DNA from: Odobenus rosmarus divergens
Lineage: Eukaryota; Chordata; Mammalia; Carnivora; Odobenidae
Reading direction: 5' to 3'
NCBI RefSeq assembly: GCF_000321225.1
Contig: NW_004451007.1
Coordinates: forward strand, 278,296 to 342,295
DNA length: 64,000 nucleotides
Part shown: piece after piece, positions 13,110-30,459 of the stretch
Position numbering within the stretch: position 1 is the stretch's first letter
Layout of the letters: the number at the start of each line of letters is the position of its first letter
Notes under the pieces: generated by a model
Database searches by the model: none
Told to the model about the DNA's origin: nothing
Seen by the model: only the letters and a program-made list of their open reading frames with translations
Program-made: the position numbers and the translations under genes

Positions 13110-13390
13110 TGGCATCATGAGGGTGGAGCCCTCATGAGCGGATCCCTGTCCTCATATTAAAAAAAAAAAAGGGAGGGGGGGAAAGGTGAGTTCCTTCCCC
13201 CCTCCAGCATTTGAGAACAGAGTGGATAAGACAGCTCTCTATGAACCAAGAAGTTGGCCCTCACTCACAAGCCGATCAGCCACCCTTGGACTTCCCTAGC
13301 CTCCAGAACAGTGAGAAACAAATTTCTGTTATTTATGAGTCATTCAGTCTATGGTATTCTCTTACCGCATCCTGAAAGGACTAAAAAAAA
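13110..13390 (+). mobile_element. MaLR-type LTR fragment (MLT1/MST-like)
   Basis: The 3' LTR signature is present: GGTGGAGCCCTCATGAGCGG, then CTATGAACCAAGAAGTTGG, CTTGGACTTCCCTAGCCTCC, AGAACAGTGAGAAACAAATT, GTCTATGGTATTCT and a CTGAAAGGACTAA end. An A-run followed by G-runs (13159-13185) interrupts it. The LTR is solitary and old. Confidence 0.7.
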
Positions 13391-13394
13391 AAAA

Positions 13395-15095
13395 AAACTC
13401 AGTGAATTTTCTGTCAATTTTTAAAAATCTAACACTGAACAGCTTTTGCATCCCTACTTTGTAAGAAAAGAGGCCACAGGAGTAAAAATGATCATAGCAA
13501 GGCCTCTATGCAAGCACACTGCAGGTTTTTGATGACAACACCTCACTTCCCACCTAGGCAAGTGACAGGAACACTTTGATACAATCTTCCCATAGCAACA
13601 TCTCTCACTGCCATGGTGATTTTCTATTAAGATCTGACCTAGAAAAAGCCCTTAATTTTTCTTTCTGCTTTATCTTACAATATATTCTTACAAGAAAATC
13701 AAAATATTTTGGAAGACATTTAGAAAAAATTGGTCCATTTAGTGAGAGAAAAAAATTAAGGAGAAAGAAGAAATTGTTCCCAAAGCAGTCTTGTGTAGCC
13801 TAAAACAGTGTGATCCTACGGCCTACTTACAATTTCCTTTTACCCAAATACTTTCCACCAATTCACAAACTATCATCCCATTTCCACCTTTCTAAGTTAC
13901 TAAGTACTTCATTTTTCTTCTAATTTCCATATTATTTCCTGCAATAGAGGATACTCTCCTTGACCTCATTTCCTGTTTCTCAGTAAATCGCCAAACTGTT
14001 GTTCATACACATTCATTCATTTAATCTACCAACTAGTGTTCTGGGAAAGATTTGTCAGGCATTGTGCTAGGCACTGAGGGTACTGGATAAATAAATGACA
14101 CAGTCCCCACCTCATGGCAATGACCACTATCTCAGGCTCACGGCAGAAAAGCACAGACCCCTTTTCAAAGCAACACCTTTCATTTCCTTACCTTGATATT
14201 TCCCCTTTCTGGCCATCACCACATAGACCAGCTTCTCCTTCCCCCAAAGTTATGAAGTCTGTGCTCCCATCCTGAGACCCACAGCAAAACCCACTATCAG
14301 CTAGGATGTAACTCACTGCCCATAACAGAAAACTCATCTCATGCTGCCTTACACAATCGATGGAGCTTATCAGCTAACATGACCAGAAGCCCAGGAATAG
14401 GAAAAGCTCTGGATCATATTAATTCAGCAGTTCAGTAACTGCATCTTCCCTTCTCTCCACTCTGCCAGGAACGAGATGACTAATAGGAGCTCTTGACATT
14501 ATCTGCTTCCTTGTCTCTGTCTAGGGAGGGTGAGAACCATGGAGGGAAAGGGAAGGAGTTGGGGGGTGGGGAAAAGAGGGGGCAAAGGATCTAGACACAA
14601 GTTGAGAGGAAACAGTGTATCTTTCCTTAAGCTTGAGCTCACTGTTCAAGCATCCACCGTGGTCAGAAGAGGACTATGGTGCCTCTTCCCTAGAACCAGA
14701 GGAGGATTAAGCTTCTCCTAAAGCTTTGAACTGTGTGGGGTTGCCAGGAGTAGATACCCAAAGAGTAACTGAGGAAGGACTCTTGGGGGGAAGACCACTA
14801 TGATGTCTATTACATAACTTACTTCACACAAAACATTATTCACCCACTGTTTACAGCCTTTAGAGTCAGCTCCATCCATAATGTCCTCTGCAGAATTCCC
14901 AATAGCCTAATTCTCCTTCCCAGCTCTAGAAGACTCCCACATCAACAGCCAACTCAATCCCTCCCTCTGGCACTCGACGGCCTTCAAGACTTGGTCCCGT
15001 CAGTCTACAATTTTGGGAAGTAATCGCCAATAAAAATCTTCCTCCCATGTCAATCTGATCTCACACACATACTCCTTATCCATCTCTCCTCCTCT
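13395..15095. other. Intron 2 stretch, largely unassigned
   Basis: The part near 14020-14130 (TTGTGCTAGGCACTGAGG) looks like an ancient interspersed repeat. The frame at 14530-14721 is purine-rich and unsupported. Confidence 0.35.
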
Positions 15096-15200
15096 ATCTA
15101 AACTTCCACTCTCCAAAGTGTAGCTCAGTTGCCTCTTCATGAAGTCATCCCTGATGACCAGGCAGATCGGGTCCCTCACCGATCTGAATTTTCAGGCACA
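15095..15200 (+). mobile_element. Possible L2 fragment
   Basis: The segment AGCTCAGTTGCCTCTTCATG followed by AAGTCATCCCTGATGACC matches the L2 3' region in diverged form. Confidence 0.4.
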
Positions 15201-15208
15201 CCCTATGG

Positions 15209-15365
15209 AGACAGCATGGTATATCAGGAAGAGCACAGGAATAGAAATCACACAGACCTGGGGTCAATTCTTGGTACTACCACTTGCTAATGGTATGCCT
15301 TGGGTAAATCATGTTAAAACTGCTTACTTCTGAATTTCCTTACCTGCAACACAGGATTACTGCTT
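15209..15365 (+). mobile_element. MIR SINE
   Basis: The segments CAGACCTGGGGTCAATTCTT, ACTACCACTTGCTAATGG and TGCCTTGGGTAAATCATG are the MIR core in order. Confidence 0.75.
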
Positions 15366-15939
15366 TTGCCAGGCCATTTAATTAAGGACCTGGTGCATAC
15401 AGTCACGTGACAAATTAAAAAACTCTATTATCTCTACTGAATCATGAGATCTCTTGCTTGTATGCAGTCTTCTAGTTCTGGTTCTCTCTCATGTTCTCAT
15501 ATACCAGGTCTTCACTTCACAAGTAATCTGAGGCAAACAAGAGAGTCATCTCTCTATCTATGTCCAGTTAACTGCTGGCCACTGGGTCTGGCAAGACCAA
15601 GATGCTGCTTCCCGAGGACTACACTTGTCTTCTATCATCTTCCATAGAAATGAATTGCTATTTCTTAAGTAGGAAATATTCATGGCATAAGAGTATTCAG
15701 GGTAGAATGTTGAGTCCAAAATGGTAGGAAAAAAGGTAGAACTCTGGGTGCACTTACTAATACCTCAAGGAAACTGAGCAAGTTTTTGTGATCATTCTCG
15801 GGAAAAAAAGAATGGTAAAATGAATTGGTACTGGCAACTGGAAATTTTAAAACACCAAACAAGCAACAGATTATTGGCAAGTGGGGGATGCGAAGTTGAC
15901 AGTACATGAAATGCCTCATCAGAAGCACTGACCTCATGG

Positions 15940-16075
15940 GCTAGAGGGGAAGGAATGTATAAGGCACAGAAATCAGAAGACAATATCCAGACCACATTCA
16001 GCCACTTATTAATCTTATGATTCTAAGTGAATCACTTCACCTCTGCGAACTCAGTTTCATTACGTGAAAATAGAA
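15940..16075 (+). mobile_element. MIR fragment
   Basis: The segments CAGCCACTTATTAATCTTAT, GTGAATCACTTCACCTCTGC and AACTCAGTTTCATTACG follow the MIR order. Confidence 0.6.
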
Positions 16076-16259
16076 ATGTCCCCCACCATGCACCTCCACT
16101 GCACCCCCTTGTCCTACTTGACTCAGAGTTTGCAGCAGCTAAATAAAATTTACTAAATTTCTGAAGAAGTAGAAAAGGCCATGCAAATGTAACACATTTA
16201 TAAAAAAACAATCTGAATGCCAAAAGTAAGGTGATCCTCAAAAATTTCAATAGAGCACT

Positions 16260-16740
16260 GATGAAATGTCCACGTTGAACCCGCTAGACATCATATATGA
16301 ATACCCAGCAAAACAAAGGGTACATCTGTTCTTAATTGCCTAGTTTATTTAAACGGCTGCCTGGAAAATGATAAATTACAATTATTATTTGAGATGCGTT
16401 AAACAATTAGGACATTTAAATGGAAGACTACCAAACCTCTGACAACGGGGCACTAATATGGACTGAGAATTCAGGCTATCTGCTAATTTGCTAATCATTA
16501 GTGGAGTGACAATACTGTACTAGGGCTTTATCAGTTTGAGTAGTTAGTGTGAGATTACCTCATAAGGGACCATTTTCCTACAACATAAATGCAACAAGAT
16601 GCTTTACTAAATGTCTTCAGCATCAACAGAATAGATGACAAGTCAACAAAAGATGCCACTGCAGATCTAAGTGATTGAATTGAAGGAATAATTACGGACA
16701 CATAATGTGAAAATCTGCAGGATTTAATTTCACAAAGGAA
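16260..16740. other. Candidate conserved noncoding block in intron 2
   Basis: Repeat-free, with several homeodomain-type TAAT/ATTA cores (for example TAATTTGCTAATCATTAGTG near 16483-16503). Regulatory function is inference only. Confidence 0.25.
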
Positions 16741-17159
16741 TTAGGAGAACAAATATTCAGCGTTGTTGAGATTTTTCTCTGATCATTTCATTAAGGTGGC
16801 CCATTCTTGTTGGCCTTGAAAACCACAGAGATTCTACACAGAAATATTTATAATTTAAATGATTCCCACAGATTGTGACTATTTTCCCCACACCACAACT
16901 AATAAGTGTTAGCTGGGCACTGACATTTTCCAAGACAATGTACACTGACTTCCTTGCACACGCCAGAAAACAAGTATTTGTTGAATAAACGTACAGAACA
17001 CAAAGACATGCCAGGCTCTGAAAATTTCCATATCAACACTTTCTTAAATTCATAATGCCTGCTAATCCAGAGTAGTTAATTTAAGGTGAATTTCTGAAAT
17101 AAAAGACAAAAGTAATAAGGAACTGACCCTTCTTTGTAGGGTTTTAAAATGTAATCCAA

Positions 17160-17364
17160 GGGGCCCCTGGGTGGCTCAGTTGGTTGAGCGTCTGCATTTG
17201 GGGCTCAGGTCATGATCTCAGGGTCCTGGGGTCAAGCCCCATGTCCTGCTCCCTGCTCAGTGGGGAGTCTGCTTCTCCCTCTCCCTGCCCCCATTCGTGC
17301 AGGCTCTCTCCCTCTCTCTCTGCCTCACGTTCTCTCTCAAACAAATAAAATCCTTAAAAAAAAT
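17160..17364 (+). mobile_element. Can-SINE
   Basis: Head GGGGCCCCTGGGTGGCTCAG, expanded CT-rich middle, tail CAAATAAAATCCTT plus A(n). Target duplication of 14 bp at 17146-17159 and 17365-17378 with two mismatches. Confidence 0.95.
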
Positions 17365-17850
17365 AAAATGGAATTCAACAATCTGCTAAATAAAGTCAGA
17401 CGCCAATGAAAGGAGAACATCAGGAAGGCCAGTTGATGTCAGAGGAAAATCAAATGCAATATATCGGTGCTTCCCCTCCGGACAGAAACACCTTTAGTTA
17501 AACCATAATATCAGCAACTAAATGAAGCAGCCAGAAAGGAGGAGATTTCAGCACTAGGAATTAACTGGAGGTAGAGCTTCTGAGCCATTTTCTTTGCCAT
17601 AATTTTTTTTTAACCAGGTAAGTGCAGAATCTTAGTCTATTTATTCACACTTACACTAGAATTTACTAGTCTCCTTACTTGAGCATCTGATGAAATAAAT
17701 ATCAAGATTTAAAAACAAACAAAATGTAGTAATAATAGTGTATATAGATATGTTCTGATCAATCATTAACATGAACAAAGGTTTCACCAATGTCTATTTT
17801 AAATGCAGGTAGTATTTGTCCAAAGACAGAAAGTAGGCTTCTATATTAAA

Positions 17851-17877
17851 ACAACAACAACAACAACAACAACAACA
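17851..17877 (+). repeat. (CAA)n microsatellite
   Basis: Nine ACA/CAA units. The poly-C frame on the other strand is an artefact. Confidence 0.95.
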
Positions 17878-18057
17878 AAACAAGAAAAAGGAGGTAATGT
17901 ACAACCTCCAACTTATAATATCTCTAAAAATCCATCTGATCTGTGTTTCTGTCATGGAAATACACACTAAGTTCCAACTATGTCCGTTTGGTGGAATACC
18001 ACCTTTATTAGAAATCACCAGGAGTTCACTTGTAATAATGTGTGTTCTTAGGACTAA

Positions 18058-18133
18058 GACCTTAAAATCTGGGGTAGGCCTCGGAACCTGAATTTTAACA
18101 AACTCCCCCCAACGGCAACTCTCAAGCACCCCA
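18058..18133 (+). mobile_element. MER5/MER20-type hAT fragment
   Basis: The segments ATCTGGGGTAGGCCTCGG, AATTTTAACAAACTCCCC and ACTCTCAAGCACC follow the 3' half of a MER5-like element. Confidence 0.5.
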
Positions 18134-18139
18134 AAATCT

Positions 18140-20340
18140 GAAAGCCAATGATATTGGCTTTAAAAAAAGTTAAAAGATCTTTGTTAGAGTTACTGCCTAC
18201 ACTTTTTAACATAGACACTAATAACAAAAGTTAAACTGGAAATAATAAAAGCATATAAATAGTAAAGAACCATGTAACAGTCAATGTAATAGGCAGTCGG
18301 ATTAAAATCTGATGAGTTCTTTTGATAAAGGGATTACTCCCTCATACTACTGGAAATCTCAAAATGAGGTGAAATGACGTACTGTCACAAAGAACCACCT
18401 GCTCCTACAGGGGGACACATGACCTGGTGTAAGGACACACGTCTTCAAAAGTGGCTGGCATTCTCAGTTTCATTTTTGATACAACTCAGATTATGAGTAT
18501 TAGCATCAAAGATGAGTCCACTTGGAAAAAAAGCCTAAAAGACATTTCCCCACCCAAAACAACAGCAAAGTAAAGTGTCCATAAAAGGAACCTCATCCAC
18601 ATTGAAGAAGGAGAAATAACAGGTCAAGGGGACTGTGACTTTCCCTTCCAAGTGAACACATCCCAACGAGAGTCATCTATAAAAAATTCAACAAGGAACA
18701 ACTGAAGAAATAAACCTGAAACTCCTACAGAGACATGATTCAAAACACAAAGTTACTGAAGGCCTCCCCCACCCAAACAATAATAGTGCTCAATTTGCAA
18801 ATGTAATGGATTTGTCATAATGGATTCACCTTTGTTCTATGTTCGATCAGTTTAGGGGACAACCATTTACTGAAATAAAAGTCCTCAAGATGAAACAGAG
18901 ACTTCGTGGCAACTTCGATGTGCTTAAAAAGATATATGCATTCTTGAAAACAGATTATTCTTTACTTTTTGCTAAAGTTAATGAAATTCATTTTTCAGCA
19001 GGAATGTGAAACAGTAGTAACTGGGGTGATCCAAATCCCTTGTTATTTATACCTTCATACATCTACCATAGGTCTTTTCTCCATTGCCTGATGTTAAGAA
19101 ATCTTATTTAAGAAAATCATAGGCCATGAACTGAAATATAGTCTTAACATGTCTCTTCAAGTTGCTGTAGGCTGAAACTCATCAACCCCTTTTTGGTCAT
19201 TTAACAATTTAAAACGTGTGTGTGTGTGTGTATGGTTTACCCCATCGATTTGGCGGCTTATGTCATCTAAAACTTATAGATGTTATTGCACACCCTTTGT
19301 TCAAATGAGGATTTAAAGTAAGTACTGGGCATTGATTTCTGAAGCTACTATGTGTTTGGGTTACCAGTGGGGTCTCCAGATGATGTTGAAACGAGGGCCT
19401 TTTTGAAAAAAGAATCAACTTACAGGTCTAACATTTGAGTTCAAAAATCAATTTTACAAGTGCAAGATGGTAAGCAGTTCATCTGAAAAACACCCAGGAG
19501 TTTTAGTTAACCACAGTCTTAACAGGAGCCAACAGAATCATGCAGCGGGTAACAATGCCAAGTCCACCTTGGGCTGTGCTGGGAAGGGCCGCATCCACAT
19601 CAAAGGCAAGAACGCCTCTGAGGCATGGGTAGGACACAGAAGGAATGAGTTCAGCAGTGGAGGGAACCTCAGTTTCCTCTACTGAAAGGAAAGAGTCGAC
19701 CAGAATGCTCAAACACCACTGAGGAAACCACATGAAACCACGTGAAGTTCAGCCTGTGGCAGACCAGATTTAAGGAGCCAAGGTGACTGTGTTCAGGTAT
19801 GTGAAGGATCTCTACATGGTAGGTTCCTACCACAGGGGTTTCACCTGTCTTGTTGACCACCGTCGCCTGCTCCTTGAAAAAGGCTTGACATAGGACAAAT
19901 GCTCAAAAATACTTGTTGAATGAAAAATGATGAAATGAATGACCTCAGAGCATAAGAGAATATACTTGCTGTTCTGTATGGTGCCAAAAAATGAGACAGG
20001 CACCAGTGGGTAAAAATTTTAGGAACATATGCTCCTGTTAAACTTTTTAAGAAACCACTTTTTAACAGATAGAGCTCTCCAAAGATGGAGCAGACTTTGT
20101 AAAGGAGTGATCTCCTCCTCATTTGGGGGGAGGGAGCAGCAGTGGTATTCTTGCAGAAACTGGATAACCATCTGTCAAGGATGCTACAGCAATGAAAACA
20201 CTGTTTACATCATCGAACACCACAAGGGTTTCATTTTTATCCTATCTGCCATTTCTGTAGAGCAAACCTTCTGCTGACATGAAATCATCAAGCTGAAATG
20301 AAGGATTTTAAACCATTTTAGGAGTGACTCAACAAAATGT
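18140..20340. other. Intron 2 stretch, largely unassigned
   Basis: AT-rich, with a short (TG)n run at 19215-19232. The block 19440-19860 is GC-richer and has several overlapping short frames. It may be an ancient LINE-like fragment, but I cannot name a family. Confidence 0.3.
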
Positions 20341-20344
20341 GTTA

Positions 20345-20435
20345 GAGTGGTTCCCAAATGCAGGTACATAAAAACATCTGTGGAGCTTGTCATAAATACA
20401 GGTTTCTAAGTCCCACCTGATCTCCTTTCTCTAGT
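20345..20435 (+). mobile_element. MER5-type hAT fragment
   Basis: The segments GTGGTTCCCAAATGCAGGTA and TCTGTGGAGCTTGTCATAAA, then TAAGTCCCACC, match the 5' half of MER5A-like elements. Confidence 0.55.
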
Positions 20436-20439
20436 CTAC

Positions 20440-21261
20440 TCCATGACATTGTCTTAGCCATTAGCTCCTCTCTTCAGCACCATCATCTCCCCCCCGCCCC
20501 GCCACTGGAGTCTGTGCCCCATCATCGTGCAAACTTATCATTTCCTTTCTTTAAAAAATATCCTCAATTAACCCCGCTTCTCTCTTCAACCACCACCCAA
20601 CTTCTCTTCCTCCTTTTAATGGAAAAAATCTGTATCCAGCTTCTCTCCTCCACCTGACTGTTGAACACACCCAAAATCAAAGACACCAGTTACTCCAAGT
20701 TGCAGAATCAATGGTGAATTTCCAGCCCTCATCCAAGTTGATCCTTCACAGTAGCATCTGGCACAGATGATCATGCCCTCCCTTTAACACATTTCCTCAC
20801 ATCCCTTCAGAGATGCCACACCTTACTGATTTTTATCCTACCTCCCTGGTCACTCTCAGTCTCCAGTTCACCTCTTAATCCTGACTTCCTAACACTGGAG
20901 TGCTCAAATTCTTGATACAAAACTATTTCTTTACTTTCGTTGGTTTTCCTCCTCCTCACACTGGGCTCCTTAGTGACTTCAGCCTGGGTCCTGGTTCTAC
21001 TTACCGTCTATACATTTAGTACTTCCCATTCTGCAGCCCAGCCTACTCCACCGAACCCCAAACCTGTATTCAAATGTCCCTTTGACATCTCTGATATTCT
21101 TCTCCACAGATTCAAACCAAGTTCCTGATCTTCCCCATCACAGTAACTAATATCTCAGCATTCAGACAAAATTATCAAAGTTGTCCTTGACTCTATTTAC
21201 ACACCACCCATCCAAGCCATCAAATCCCATCAGCTCTATTGTCAAAACAGATTCAGAGAAT
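20440..21261 (+). repeat. Ancient interspersed repeat, left part (interrupted by L1)
   Basis: CT-rich sequence, including CCATCCAAGCCATCAAATCC and CATCAGCTCTATTGTC, of a widespread old mammalian repeat. It resumes after the L1 at 22436, so the two parts were once contiguous. Family name not assigned. Confidence 0.55.
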
Positions 21262-22435
21262 AAACTAGGACTTCTATGTGACACCACATACAAAAGTTAA
21301 CTCAAAATGGGTCCATGACCTACGCATAAGAACTAAAACCATAAAAATCTTTGAAGAAAACAACGGAGAAATAAAGACCTTGGATTCTGCAATGGATTCT
21401 TAAGATATGACACCAAAATCAAGAGCAACAAGAGAAAAAAAAATAGATAAATTGGACTTCATCAAAGTTAAAAACTTTTGTGCATAAATGGACATTGCCA
21501 AGAAGGTGAAAAGACAACCTTGACAATGGCAGAAAATGTTTGCCAATCATGTATCTGTTAAGGGACTAATATCCAGAATATATAAGGAACTCTGACAACT
21601 GAAAGATAAAAAACAAACAATCCAATTTAAAAATGGGCAAAAGACTTGGACAGACATTCCTCCGGAGAAGAGACACAAGGGCACATATAAAGAGCTATTC
21701 AATATCAGCAGTCATTAGGGAAATGCAAATCAAAACCACAAAGAGGTACCACTTCGCCCACACTAGGATGGCTACAGTCAAAATAAATGGAAAATCACAA
21801 GTTTTGATGAGGACGTGGAGAAATTGGAATCCTTGTATATTGCCACTGGGCATGCAAAATGGTGCAGCTGTTGTGCAAAACATTTTGACAGTTCCTCAAA
21901 AAGTTAAAAGCAGAATTACCATAGGACCCTTCAATTCCACTCCCAGGTATATATCCAAAAGAACTGAAAACAAGTACTCAAAAAGTCTAGGTATACACAC
22001 ATTCATACTAGCTCTATTCACAATAGCCAAGAGGTGAAAACATCCCAAATGTCCATCAACCAATGAATGAGTAAATAGTTTACAAACAAATTGTAAACGA
22101 TATACATATTTACATACATACAATGGAGTAGTTTTTGGCCATAATAAGGAATGAAGTACTGACACAGGCTACAATGTGGATGAACCTCCAAAACATGACA
22201 CTACGTGAAAGAAGCCAGATACAGGAGGTTTATGGGACTGGGTGGGGATGGAAGATTTGGGAGAAAATGCTTAATGGATAAGGGGTTTTATTTTGAAGTG
22301 ATGAAAATGATTTGAAACTATACAGAGGTGGTGGTTGTAAAACACTGAAATGTACTAAATTCCATTGAATGGTTCACTACAAAATGGTTAAGTTTATGTT
22401 ATGTGAATTTCACGTCAATAAATTATTTTTAAAAA
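21262..22435 (+). mobile_element. L1 LINE, 5'-truncated 3' end (old L1M type)
   Basis: The decayed C-terminal part of L1 ORF2 is followed by the 3' UTR. Landmarks are the CATAAAAATCTTTGAAGAAA region, AATGCAAATCAAAACCACAA, AGGACGTGGAGAAATTGGAA, TATATATCCAAAAGAACTGA, CAAATGTCCATCAACC and ACAATGGAGTAGTTTTTGGC. The ORF is broken by many stops and frameshifts; the longest remaining frame is 134 codons (21633-22037). The element sits inside an older repeat, with ATTCAGA duplicated at the junctions. Confidence 0.9.
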
Positions 22436-23060
22436 TATTCAGAATCCAACCTCTTCTCCTACCTCTACCGCTTTGGTCCAAGCCACCATCTTCTCTTACC
22501 AACATTATCACTAGTCTCCTAAGTGTTCTCCTTATCCCCTCTTATCTCCTTTGGTTTTTCTCAACACAACCGCCAGAATGATGCTATTTTGTCAGTCAGA
22601 TCATGTCTTTCCTCTGCTGAAGACCCTCTAATTAATAGCTTTTTACTTCCTCAAAGTAAAAGCCAAAGTCCTTACAGTGGTCTACAAGGCCCCACACAGT
22701 GTGGCCCATTACTGCTCTAACCCGACTACTCTGCCCCTTCTCTCCACACAGATCACACCAGACTCCTTGCTGTTCCTCCAACATTCCAAACACACTCCAG
22801 CCTCAGGGCCCTTGCACTTGATGTTTGCTTTATTTTGAATGCTCTTCCCCTAGGTATCTCTGGCTCTTGGACCATCTCCTCCAACATCAGTTCTTACTCA
22901 AATATCTCCTCTGCAGTGATGCCTCCCCTAAGCATCTTATTTGAATGGCAGAACAACACATTCTCCCTGTTTCCCTTCCCTGCATTATTTCTCTCCATAG
23001 CATTTACACCGTCTAACATACAGTAAATTTTACGTATTTACTATGTCTATTTTCTATTCC
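22436..23060 (+). repeat. Ancient interspersed repeat, right part
   Basis: Continuation of the repeat at 20440-21261. Landmarks are AAAGCCAAAGTCCTTACAGT, GGTCTACAAGGCCCCACACA, CCTCAGGGCCCTTGCACTTG and AATGCTCTTCCCCTAGG. Confidence 0.6.
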
Positions 23061-23064
23061 CCAC

Positions 23065-24690
23065 TAGATGTTTACTAGAGAATCCAAGGGACAATGAAAA
23101 AGGGCCTCTCTGGATCATAGAAGGACAGATTTTAAACCACTTGGGTGCCTGCTTGCTAATATGTTTGCCTATGTGAACTGTGACTTACTTTCTTTAACAC
23201 AGACCTGGTTGCAAGTTTGTGAGAGAGCAGGCCTCACCTACTCCAAATCACTGAAGGCTATAAATAACTGTAAAAGGACTAAAAAAAAAAAGAAAAAGAA
23301 AAAAAGTGACCACTCAAACTGGCTTATCTTGGTTTGCAGCATTGCATTAAGACAGATGGACCTAAAATACATCAAAAGGAACATAAAAAATTCCAAGTAT
23401 TAAATAAAGTCTAAATGAGATGATGAAAACAAGAATGAAATTTCTTAGTTCTTATGTTGATCTTATTACATACTTAATTGCTCTTAAAAAAAACTGTCAC
23501 GTGGTATTAAAACAAGGTCTCCACCCCTGAGAATCCCACAGGGCTGCATTTCATATGTAACTCCTTAGAGCTCATAATAATATCCAAGAGAACAACCCCA
23601 GCACCTAGTGCCTTCTCCCACAATCCCTGGAAATTATCAAGTTCAAGTGGCTAGCCAACTTTAAATATAAGATGTTTGTAAACCTACCTTTCAAATATTT
23701 AAAAACACACATTCAATACCAAAAACAATATGTGTCAAAATTTAAAAGAAATTAAAACAAAGCCAAGGTTTTCACAACAATTCCAATCACAAGCCTCGAA
23801 CGCAGCAAGCTACTTAAAATAAAGATGGCTTCCCAATTCAGTAACACATACACAAAAGTACTCATATTATTAAAAAACTAGTGCAGTTGTAAAGTCCTGC
23901 TAAACTAATAAAAAATATTTTCATACTGTCATCTAAAGATACCATACACTACTGCTTCCCCAGAGCTTGTTAATGCAGACAAGCCTCAATCAGTAAGTAA
24001 ACTAATCTAAATCAAATTCCTTCCAGTTGAAAATAATCATCATGTCCTGCCCAGAGCTGGTGAGTATAAATGGATTACTGAAAATATTCTTGGTAATTGC
24101 AGGTTGCTATTTATGTTGACCAGAGTTGGAGGAGTTTACTTAGTGAAATGTCTAAGCATGCAGACCACCAATGTGCAACACACAGGAAAATCACTCTTGA
24201 CATCCACACGAAAAACAGCCTGGATCCTCTCTGCAATGTCACGGTGTGGTTGTTATTTTATAGTGTCAGATGCACTGCTGGTGACAAAATGAAAATTTAT
24301 GATTGCAGTTATTTTATTTTCAGGTAATATGTTACCACTAGAGATTTTTCTAGTTCAGTGGAGTAGAAGTTAAATACTAAAGACTAAATATTATTTCGCA
24401 AAGCCCTTAATTTTGCTGCTTATAAGCAAGTAGGCACAAAATATGAATGGTGACAATAATTGAAATGTCTTTTTTAATTACAGGGAGCTTTGGTTGCCTC
24501 ACAGTCACCAATTCCCAAATATATCTAGAAACACACAAGTCATGGTGTGAAGTGGGAATAAAAAAGACAGGCTCTAAGATGAACTTGTCACAAGACACCC
24601 GGCCAGTTAGGCTAGCTCTCATTAGCTCTCACTCTTCCCTGGGTTATCCCATAATGTTTTGTTTTGTTTTTTAATCATTGTCATCATCGG
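23065..24690. other. Intron 2 stretch without a recognised element
   Basis: AT-rich, with a short A/G run at 23280-23305. No coding or repeat call is supported. Confidence 0.4.
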
Positions 24691-24696
24691 GATTAA

Positions 24697-24845
24697 ATTA
24701 GGAATCAGAAAACCTGGGTTCTAACTCCAGATCTGCAGCTAACCATCTAAAGAACTGTATAATCACAGGAAAAGCCTATAATCTCTCTGAGCTCCAATTT
24801 GCTCATCTGTAAAATGAGGGGGGTTGTGATAAATGCTTTTAAATC
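24697..24845 (+). mobile_element. MIR SINE
   Basis: The segments CAGAAAACCTGGGTTCTAAC, CTCTCTGAGCTCCAATTTGC and TCATCTGTAAAATGAGGGG are the MIR core. Confidence 0.85.
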
Positions 24846-25059
24846 AGAACAGAAAAATGCAAGGTAAAAATGAGTACCTCAACATATTACAATTGATCCT
24901 AACTTATAAAAGCAAACACAGAGAATACCACAGGATAAGAAAGGAATGTTTTTCACTGGAGGGGAAAGAGAAAAATGAAAAATATTACAGAATGAAAGGG
25001 TCATGAGGATGTAGAAAAGAACTAACATACGTTTAGCCTTGGAAGGAAGCGTCCTACAA

Positions 25060-25445
25060 AAATGTAAAAAAAAAAAAATACCGTCAATAGCCTACGTTCC
25101 CTTTGGCCTAGCAATTCTACTTTTGAGTATAAATCCCCCTAAAAAATATCCCTGAAGAAAAAAATCAAAGTTCTCTCAAAAAGCATGTCCATAGAAGCAC
25201 TCATAGGAGAGAAAAATTGGGAACAACCTGGAAATGCAAAAAGAGAGGCCCAGTTAAGTAAAAATCTGGTTTTGCTAACAAAATGGAACAAAGGTCTACA
25301 TGGCCATTTTTTAATACTGAACTATTCTTAAAAGAGTGGAAATATTCAACATGGTATCACATGAAATGTAAAAGCTAATCACAAAATACATTTGTCTTCT
25401 TTATGATTTTACAGAAGACATACTGATGACAACTGGAAGAGAAAC
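25060..25445 (+). mobile_element. L1 fragment (ORF2 tail/3' part)
   Basis: The segments CTAGCAATTCTACTTTTGAG, CATAGAAGCACTCATAGGAG and TTGGGAACAACCTGGAAATG follow L1 ORF2 3' sequence. Strongly decayed. Confidence 0.65.
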
Positions 25446-25449
25446 TGGA

Positions 25450-30179
<4,730 letters not shown>

Positions 30180-30180
<1 letters not shown>

Positions 30181-30450
30181 AGATGTATAGTTCCTGACAC
30201 TTATAAAGCAAGAATATAAAAATGTACAAGGTGGTGATAAACACAGAACCGAGGACAGGGGCTACCCCCAGGGCGGCTGGGTAAGATAGGAAAAGCCTCA
30301 GGAAGGGTCATACAGGCAGGCGGCTTTGATTTTATTTGTAATAATTCATTTCTTTCAGTAAAATGTGGATATATGCACAGGAATACGGGTGCAGATTGTA
30401 TTATTCCTTATTTATCCTGTATGCTCTATTATTTCATAATAAGAAAGAGA
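30180..30450 (+). mobile_element. Possible L1 3' end fragment
   Basis: The segments CAGGGGCTACCCCCAGGG and ATTTCTTTCAGTAAAATGTG resemble an old L1 3' UTR. Family uncertain. Confidence 0.4.
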
Positions 30451-30459
30451 AAACATTAG

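Noticed and set aside
21633..22037. 134-codon plus-strand frame
   Set aside because: It lies inside a decayed L1 ORF2 tail; it is not a host gene.
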